DNA of 64,000 bases from Rhynchopus sp. YZ270_cl-10 (taxonomy: Eukaryota > Euglenozoa > Diplonemea > Diplonemida > Diplonemidae). A program made the position numbers and the translations under genes. Position 1 is the stretch's first letter; each line of letters starts with the position of its first letter. Positions 61,242 to 64,000 of the stretch are shown here, one piece after another. The notes beneath the pieces were generated by a model, which was not told where the DNA came from, searched no databases, and saw nothing but the letters and a program-made list of their open reading frames with translations. Where the stretch lies: contig OZ037842.1 in NCBI GenBank assembly GCA_964035575.1, positions 992,001-1,056,000 of the forward strand. Reading direction: 5' to 3'.

Positions 61242-61483
61242 AAAGGGGGGAGGAGAAGGAGGAGGAGGGAGGGAGGGGAGGGGAGGGGAGGGGTGAAGCA
61301 AAACCCTAGGGGAAAATATACAAAGTAGAGATGGAGTAGTGGGTCATTTAAAAACTTTCTAAGAATGTGTGATATGCATTTTTTAAGGCCTATCCATATT
61401 TCAATTTTTTTGGTTTTTGGGTACATTATTAAGTCCGATGATGCCTTCTATTCAGTATAGAAAGTGTACGAAATGCTCTTTTC

Positions 61484-61590
61484 AAATGTAAACCACGAAA
61501 AATGGATATAATTGCATGGTTGGGGTCCACCAGGGTGCTACCAAGGTACACTGTCAAGAGGGCTTTGTATTTCAAGTCAATTTTCTTTCA
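61484..61590 (+). repeat. Dispersed repeat D
   Basis: AATGTAAACCACGAAAAATG, then TGCATGGTTGGGGTCCACCA, AAGGTACACTGTCAAGAGGG and TTTGTATTTCAAGTCAA. Stops about 20 bases short of the transposon. Confidence 0.85.
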
Positions 61591-61608
61591 CCGTGGGTGG
61601 GGTTTTTT

Positions 61609-62785
61609 TTAACCCTTAGCCAACCAAGGCATTTTTAGGTGTGTTTTTTTGTGTTTTGGGGGTCCAGGCTCTCCAAGAGGCAAAATGTGAAGGGCAACGA
61701 CTTTTTGACCGATTCTGGTCGCAATTGAAAGATTTTGAGCAGAACTTTTGACTATTTATGTTTTGGACTTTTTTTGAAAAAAAAATATTTTGTAAAAATC
61801 CAAAATGCTTGGAAAAAAACACCCAAAAATTCGAGAAAATTAGCTCCCGCAGTCCTCTGACGAAATATGTGTGCAAAACCGGAACTCGAAAATGGCGTTA
61901 TTTGAAAGATCGAGAGCAAATGACATCAGTGTATTTTTTGGGCCGGTTGGGGGGGGTCAGTGACCCCCCCCAAATTTTCTCCGGAAATTTGGGCCGGTGG
62001 GGGGGGTCAGTTTTTTCAGCTGGGTTTGAGGTGTTTCCTCGGCGTGGTGTAAAAAGCTATACATTTACACCGTACCCAAAAAATTTTTCGCCTGCGGCGC
62101 CATTTTTTTTTTGTTTTTTTTGCTCCGCAAAAAAATAAAAATATACAGTTCACTATGTTCCCTGGTCGTGCTGAAAAAAAAAATTGGGCAAAAAAACAAA
62201 CTGACCCCCCCCAAACTTAAAATCTGGATTCCTGGATAAGACACTGAATGACATCAATAAAAAAAAAATCGGTCAGAAATATGGAGTAGAAGTTGTATGA
62301 ACAGCTTGAGAGAGGAACAAAAAATAGTGAAAACCAGTGAAAAGCAGTGAAAACAGTCAAAATCAGTCAAAACCAGTGAAAAACAGTGAAAAGGAGGTGA
62401 AAGTCCTGTTGGTGTGAGGGTGGCTGTGTTACGAATGGGAGGTCGTGCGACCCCGCAATTGCTTTATTTTTGCTCATATGTGACAAATAACATATTTTTG
62501 ACATTTTTTGGGGTCTTGGTTGGGCCTTGGGCACCAACCCAAAAACCAGACAATAACATCAACTTTCAGTGTTCGGGGAGGACAATCCCTGGCGCTGCCT
62601 ACCAAATATGTGGTTGTTTTTTTCTCCCGAAAACATGTTTTTTGGAACGTTTCGTGACAAATCTTTTCAACAAAAAAAAAAAAATCGATCAAAAAGTCCA
62701 AAAAAAAATTTTGTTTACTGGTGTTCTTCATAAAATCCCCCAAAAAAACAACCCCTGTACGGGTTGCTGGTTGGCTAAGGGTTAA
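61609..62785. mobile_element. Non-autonomous piggyBac-like DNA transposon
   Basis: The left boundary is TTAA followed by CCCTTAGCCAACCA. The right boundary is TGGTTGGCTAAGGG followed by TTAA. A perfect 14-bp terminal inverted repeat starting CCC and flanked by TTAA on both sides is the hallmark of the piggyBac superfamily, which duplicates TTAA. The 1.17-kb body encodes no transposase: its frames are short and interrupted by homopolymers. It includes internal GGGCCGGTNGGGGGGGTCAG duplicates, the GCCTGCGGCGCC/GCTCCGCAAA module, and a decanucleotide tandem array. A passenger copy needing a transposase from elsewhere. Confidence 0.88.
62326..62402. repeat. Degenerate 10-bp tandem array
   Basis: About eight units of GTGAAAACCA and close variants (GTCAAAATCA, GTGAAAAGCA). 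It lies inside the piggyBac-like element. Confidence 0.85.
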
Positions 62786-63730
62786 GGGGATGTGTGTGTT
62801 CATATTCTCAAGTTTTTTCTTTGTGTTACTTCGGCGCAAATAGAAGAAACGGGGGGGTTTTTTTAAACGAAAACGGTCTGCCTAAGATGGTATCTTATTA
62901 GAAAAAAAAATATACAATGTCCATACATTCAGCGTTATATTAAATGAAATAACGTTATCATTTGACATAATCTTCCCATCTATGTGTGCTACCCTTTATC
63001 TCCTAGCTTCCTTTTATGGGGTTTCCTTCTTGCGAAGCCCTCTGAATAAAAGGTCAATAAACAAACACAAACGAAACCACCATTAAATATGGTCGCAAGA
63101 TTTTTTTTTTAAGAGCCAAAAAAACATTGCTCCGCAACAGAATTTTTATACGATAGCGTCGGGGCTGTATTAAGCAAGAGATAGGACCCATCTTACCAAC
63201 CTTTTTCTCCTTTTTTTCCCCTCGGCAACACATTGTTGGAATTAGTGTACTCAGCACCTGGTTGCAGGCCGTCACTTTTTTCCTCCATATTTCTAGCACC
63301 CAACGTGTGTTTGCAAAGCAAACGAACAAATAAAATGTACCGCCAAAAAACGAACGTCCGACAGATCATAACTATTCCAACATTTGTTTTCTATTCTGCC
63401 TTCGACAACAACAACGATACTATCCGCAAAACATGCACAGGCGACTGCACAATTTTAAAAAAGCCCCCCTTTTTAGATTTAAATTTCTACTTTACCCCCC
63501 AACCACACACCACCCCTCATACCGGAACGGATACAAACAAAACAGCACCATTCTTTCACTTTCTGAGCTGTTAGCGCTGAGCGCACTGGACCCCCCTATT
63601 CCATCCCAGCTTCCTTTAACATCTTCTGGTGTAAGCTGCAGTACTACCAACATGCGTTAGGCCTTCTCTTTGCGCAAACTGCCTTGAGGTAATTGCATCA
63701 TACTGCAAGCCTCACGAACGCAGTGTCCTC

Positions 63731-63775
63731 TCTCTCTCTCTCTCTCTTTCTCCTCTCCCTTCATCCTCCATGCAG
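63731..63775 (+). promoter_or_regulatory. CT-rich tract and putative trans-splice acceptor
   Basis: A (CT)n run, then CTCTCCCTTCATCCTCCATG and CAG at 63773-63775. The clearest polypyrimidine/AG arrangement in the window, 19 bases before the J-protein ATG. Confidence 0.65.
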
Positions 63776-63794
63776 CGTGGGATAGACAAATGCA

Positions 63795-64000
63795 ATGCTT
63801 CGTGCAGCGAACCCCCTTCTGCGGTGCCCCTATGCGATATTAGGCATTGCAAAAGGGGACGACGTGGCTGCGAAAACACGCTTTCGAGAGTTAGCTTTGA
63901 AGCACCACCCTGACCGGGGTGGGGACGAGCAAACCTTCATCCGCGTCAAACAGGCCTATGAGTCGATAGTCACAGGAGTTCCCACGATTGTCCCCACTGC
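63795..64000 (+). CDS. J-domain protein (mitochondrial type), 3' truncated by window end
   Basis: 68 codons are visible. From ATG 63795: a short arginine-containing N-terminus (MLRAANPLLRC) that could be a mitochondrial presequence, then a J domain starting PYAILGIAKGDDVAAKTRFR. The invariant HPD is at residues 40-42 (LKHHPDRGGDEQTFI), followed by VKQAYESI. J proteins recruit and stimulate Hsp70 ATPase. PYAILGI ... GGDE resembles mitochondrial J proteins of the kinetoplastid/Pam18-like or small DnaJ type, but the C-terminal part that would decide the class is not in the window. An upstream ATG at 63790 in another frame gives an 17-codon uORF overlapping the start. Confidence 0.9.
   Translation, partial: MLRAANPLLRCPYAILGIAKGDDVAAKTRFRELALKHHPDRGGDEQTFIRVKQAYESIVTGVPTIVPT

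Larger units (their letters stand above)
61242..63775. other. Intergenic with piggyBac-like element and repeat D
   Basis: A GGGAGGGGAGGGG tract (61242-61295), repeat D at 61484, the TTAA-flanked transposon (61609-62785), repeat-A-like sequence at 63172-63212, and a CT-rich acceptor tract ending CATGCAG at 63775. No gene was seen. Confidence 0.6.

Noticed and set aside
1-64000. tRNA, rRNA, spliced-leader RNA genes, CRISPR arrays
   Set aside because: Read for T-arm GTTCGANNC words, cloverleaf context and SL-like cores. Only the repeat-C GTTCGATAACC words appeared, without a tRNA body. No direct-repeat/spacer array of CRISPR type was seen.
1-64000. Retrovirus-like, LTR or Polinton-type elements
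   Set aside because: No reverse transcriptase, integrase, capsid or polymerase-like frames and no long terminal direct repeats were recognised. The mobile signals here are short TIR elements and dispersed repeats.

Overview
This is eukaryotic nuclear DNA, most likely from a euglenozoan and perhaps a diplonemid; I put that at moderate confidence. Every gene I can support lies on the + strand, as expected of directional gene arrays. Most start codons sit 2 to 40 bases downstream of a pyrimidine-rich tract ending in AG, which looks like a spliced-leader trans-splicing acceptor. Unlike kinetoplastids, several genes have ordinary GT-AG introns. Their donors are strikingly uniform (GTATGC/GTATGT/GTATGA), resembling the donor of euglenozoan spliced-leader RNA. 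The standard genetic code fits all genes. Nothing prokaryotic or viral was seen.

Layout. 1-3.5 kb is repeat-rich and gene-free. 3.5-21.1 kb is the gene-dense part: a cytoskeletal repeat protein, a small coiled-coil protein, an unknown protein, a two-intron actin-related protein, a proline-rich coiled-coil protein, a GYF_2-like protein, a 75-residue two-EF-hand protein, a secreted S53 (sedolisin/TPP1) peptidase, a histidine phosphatase, a ubiquitin-like/DUF4116/zinc-finger protein and a type I membrane protein. 21.1-29.5 kb is a repeat desert with MITEs and duplicated blocks. 29.5-35.8 kb holds histidinol dehydrogenase, a C2-like two-exon protein and a cyclin. 35.8-43 kb holds an iron superoxide dismutase whose two exons are split by a 4.5 kb intron full of repeats. 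44.3-51.3 kb carries a six-exon coiled-coil protein and a four-exon RRM + poly-Q + YTH RNA-binding protein. 51.3-58.4 kb is repeat-only. 58.4-61.2 kb has a two-exon tandem-repeat protein and an unknown nuclear-type protein. 61.2-63.8 kb contains a piggyBac-like non-autonomous transposon. The window ends inside a mitochondrial-type J-domain protein.

No operon-like functional theme joins the genes. Several (3538, 44326, 58440, the ARP, perhaps the EF-hand protein) look cytoskeletal or flagellar. The most distinctive signal lies between genes and inside introns. At least four families of short dispersed repeats (here A, B, C and G) occur in many diverged copies, all in the same orientation as the genes. 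One A copy supplies the 3' splice-site region of a YTH-gene intron. There are also several different TIR elements, a giant hairpin at 1.4 kb, and an array of TGCGCA palindromes inside the SOD intron.
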